This document shows positions 6,260-8,102 of a DNA stretch of 8,102 nt, piece after piece (position 1 is the first letter of the stretch; each line of letters starts with the position of its first letter). The position numbers and the translations under genes were made by a program. The notes beneath the pieces were generated by a model. The model was not told the origin of the DNA, searched no databases, and saw nothing but the letters and a program-made list of their open reading frames with translations. The DNA comes from an uncultured Eggerthella sp. (GTDB lineage Bacteria > Actinomycetota > Coriobacteriia > Coriobacteriales > Eggerthellaceae): NCBI GenBank assembly GCA_902470405.1, contig CABRGJ010000030.1:1-8102 (forward strand), in the 5' to 3' direction.

Positions 6260-7420
6260 ATGACTGATCGAGTTCAGGTTCCTATCACCGACGGAGATAC
6301 AAAGTGGCCTAGCTGGACTAAGCAGGGCGGCGGTACCACCTATGCTGATGCGGGTGTCGATACCGCAGAAGGCGCTCGAGCGGTCGATGCTATCAAAGAT
6401 GCTGTTCATCGTACGTATCGTAATGAAGTACGTGGCGACATCGGCGGATTTGGTGGGTTGTTCTCTATCGGAGCCGCGAAGCAGATGGCTGATCCCATCC
6501 TTGTTTCAGGAACCGATGGTGTTGGCACGAAGATACAACTTGCCAAGCTTGCGAACAAGCATGATACGGTCGGAGTCGATCTGGTCGCTATGTGCGTGAA
6601 CGATATTCTCGCGACAGGTGCTGAACCGCTGTTCTTTCTCGACTATATTGCAGTCGGTAAGCTTAAGAGCGATGCAGTTGCCGAGATCGTCAGCGGCATT
6701 GCGGATGGCTGTGAAATGGCAGGCTGCGCGCTCATCGGTGGCGAGATGGCTGAACATCCTGGTGTCATGGATCCCCATGAATATGACCTTTCAGGCTTCA
6801 CAGTAGGCATCGTCGATCGCCCTGCTATGATCGGCCCCGAACGCGTCCAGGATGGCGATGTGCTGCTTGGCCTTGCTTCATCTGGTCTCCATTCGAATGG
6901 CTATTCGCTCGCACGTAAGGTCTGCACCGAAGGTAAGACGCTCTATGAGCTCACGATCGCGCGTGACGAACTTGAAGGCGACAGTGTTCTTGATGCGCTG
7001 CTTGAGCCGACGCGTATCTATGTCAAGTCAATCCGCTCGGTGCTCTTGCAGTATCCTGGTGCGATCCATTCGCTTGCGCATATCACGGGTGGGGGCATCA
7101 CGGAGAATCTTAATCGTGCGCTGCCTTCAACGCTTGATGCTGAAGTGCAGGTCGGCACGTGGAATATGCCTCCTATTCTTCCTTGGGTGTGCCGTGCGGC
7201 TCATTTGAACGAGACCGAGGCGCTCAAGACCTTCAATATGGGTCTTGGCATGATCTTAGCGGTTGCTCCGCAGAAAGTTGACGAGGTGGCTCAATTGCTT
7301 GCGGATGCAGGCGAAGAGGTCTATATCGTTGGTCAGGTCGTGCCTGGAACCGGCAAGGTTGTCTATGCCGACAAAGACCAGCTTTTTGTCGAGTATACCG
7401 ACGACACTGAAGAAGACTAA
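6260..7420 (+). CDS. purM: Phosphoribosylformylglycinamidine cyclo-ligase (AIR synthetase)
   Basis: PurM catalyses the fifth step of de novo purine synthesis in the cytoplasm: ATP-driven ring closure of FGAM to 5-aminoimidazole ribonucleotide. The 386-residue protein has the family signatures TTYADAGVD (26-34), SGTDGVGTK (83-91), VGVDLVAMCVNDILATGAEP (104-123), IGGEMAEHPG (159-168), LASSGLHSNGYSL (205-217), HITGGGI (274-280) and FNMGLGM (325-331). It is about 40 residues longer than E. coli PurM (345): an N-terminal lead of about 25 residues (WPSWTKQGGG, 16-25) and an acidic C-terminal tail (EYTDDTEED) account for most of this. The start at 6260 was preferred over 6254 from Shine-Dalgarno spacing. 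purN follows after 29 bases, the classic purM-purN order, so the pair is almost certainly co-transcribed. Confidence 0.96.
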   Translation: MTDRVQVPITDGDTKWPSWTKQGGGTTYADAGVDTAEGARAVDAIKDAVHRTYRNEVRGDIGGFGGLFSIGAAKQMADPILVSGTDGVGTKIQLAKLANKHDTVGVDLVAMCVNDILATGAEPLFFLDYIAVGKLKSDAVAEIVSGIADGCEMAGCALIGGEMAEHPGVMDPHEYDLSGFTVGIVDRPAMIGPERVQDGDVLLGLASSGLHSNGYSLARKVCTEGKTLYELTIARDELEGDSVLDALLEPTRIYVKSIRSVLLQYPGAIHSLAHITGGGITENLNRALPSTLDAEVQVGTWNMPPILPWVCRAAHLNETEALKTFNMGLGMILAVAPQKVDEVAQLLADAGEEVYIVGQVVPGTGKVVYADKDQLFVEYTDDTEED

Positions 7421-7437
7421 TCTTTCATCTATCGCGC

Positions 7438-7444
7438 AAAGGAG
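7438..7444 (+). promoter_or_regulatory. Ribosome binding site of purN
   Basis: AAAGGAG, a strong Shine-Dalgarno, ends 5 bases before the ATG at 7450. It lies in the 29-base gap after purM, which holds no promoter or terminator signal. Confidence 0.85.
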
Positions 7445-7449
7445 ATCAT

Positions 7450-8094
7450 ATGCCTGAAGATAAGCGTCACGAGAACTCCGAGCCCTTGAAGATCGGTGTG
7501 CTCATCAGCGGGAGCGGGACGAATCTTCAGGCGCTCATCGATGCGATCGAAGCTGGGAACCTCGATGCGCGCATCGAGCTGGTCGTCTCCTCGAAGCCTG
7601 ATGCCAAGGGATTAGTTCGGGCTCAAAAAGCAGGCATCCAAACACTCTCTCTCAATCCGACGGTCTATCAGAATGCGCGCGTGGCCAACTCCATCATTGC
7701 AGAAGAGCTGCAACGTGCTGGAGTCGAATATGTTGTGATGGCAGGCTATATGCGCAAGGTCACTGAAGAGATCCTGAATACCTATCCCGATAAGGTTGTG
7801 AATCTTCACCCAGCGCTCCTTCCGTCGTTTGTTGGTGCGCATGCGATCGAGGATGCCTATCGCGCAGGCGTTAAGGTTACGGGTGTTACGGTGCATTTCG
7901 CAAACAAGGAATACGACGAAGGTCCTATCATCGCTCAGCGTGCAGTGAATATCGAAGAAGAAGATACGCTCGAAATGCTTGAAGCACGCATTCATGAGGT
8001 TGAGCATGTGCTACTTCCTGAAGTCGTTCAGCTTATCGCTGAAGGCCGCGTCAAGGTCAAGGCCGACCGTACGGTTTCGATCGAACATAAATAG
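7450..8094 (+). CDS. purN: Phosphoribosylglycinamide formyltransferase (GAR transformylase)
   Basis: PurN transfers a formyl group from 10-formyltetrahydrofolate to GAR, the third step of de novo purine synthesis. The 214 residues open with about 13 polar residues, then IGVLISGSGTNLQALIDA (15-32), which holds the phosphate-binding loop. The catalytic triad is visible as N118 and H120 (NLHPALLPSF, 118-127) and D156 (EYDEGPII, 154-161), equivalent to E. coli N106, H108 and D144. Length fits the family (about 190-215). The start is well supported by AAAGGAG five bases upstream. The usual GxH at the folate site reads GAH (129-131). The gene ends 8 bases before the window edge, so any downstream pur gene is out of view. 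Confidence 0.96.
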   Translation: MPEDKRHENSEPLKIGVLISGSGTNLQALIDAIEAGNLDARIELVVSSKPDAKGLVRAQKAGIQTLSLNPTVYQNARVANSIIAEELQRAGVEYVVMAGYMRKVTEEILNTYPDKVVNLHPALLPSFVGAHAIEDAYRAGVKVTGVTVHFANKEYDEGPIIAQRAVNIEEEDTLEMLEARIHEVEHVLLPEVVQLIAEGRVKVKADRTVSIEHK

Positions 8095-8102
8095 ACATGA
8101 GG

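Noticed and set aside
8097..8102. Possible start of a further gene (ATGAGG at the window edge)
   Set aside because: Only two codons are visible and there is no clear ribosome binding site before it.

Overview
The window carries six protein genes and is almost fully coding. Base composition is roughly balanced by eye. The single-domain Ppx (short actinobacterial form), PPK1, a class B sortase and the purM-purN pair suggest a Gram-positive bacterium, perhaps an anaerobic actinobacterium of the Coriobacteriia type (Cryptobacterium/Eggerthella relatives). That placement is inference only; no rRNA or marker phylogeny is available here. No tRNA, rRNA, CRISPR array, insertion sequence or phage gene was seen. 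No stretch over 300 bases lacks a gene.

Left part, minus strand: ppx (2483-3400) is followed by ppk1 (2343 down to base 1, cut by the window edge). The 139-base gap between them holds a likely ppk1 promoter and leader. PPK1 makes polyphosphate from ATP; Ppx removes phosphate from chain ends. PPK1 has an extra C-terminal segment that continues beyond the window.

Right part, plus strand: divergently from ppx, a tandem-domain PPK2-family polyphosphate:AMP phosphotransferase (pap, 3588-5297) is followed by a membrane-anchored class B sortase (srtB, 5330-6190), then purM (6260-7420) and purN (7450-8094). The gaps are 32, 69 and 29 bases, so co-transcription is plausible, with a possible extra promoter just ahead of purM.

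Together ppk1, ppx and pap form a polyphosphate island: synthesis, hydrolysis, and use of polyphosphate to recharge AMP to ADP. The 187-base ppx/pap divergent region is the obvious control point. purM and purN catalyse two de novo purine steps, so pap and the pur genes share a nucleotide theme. The sortase is a functional outlier and no sortase substrate lies in the window.

The most notable points are the PPK1 C-terminal extension, the loss of the Walker-A aspartate in the first PPK2 domain of Pap, and weak but checkable regulatory signals around the polyphosphate genes. Nothing here is clearly a wholly new system.
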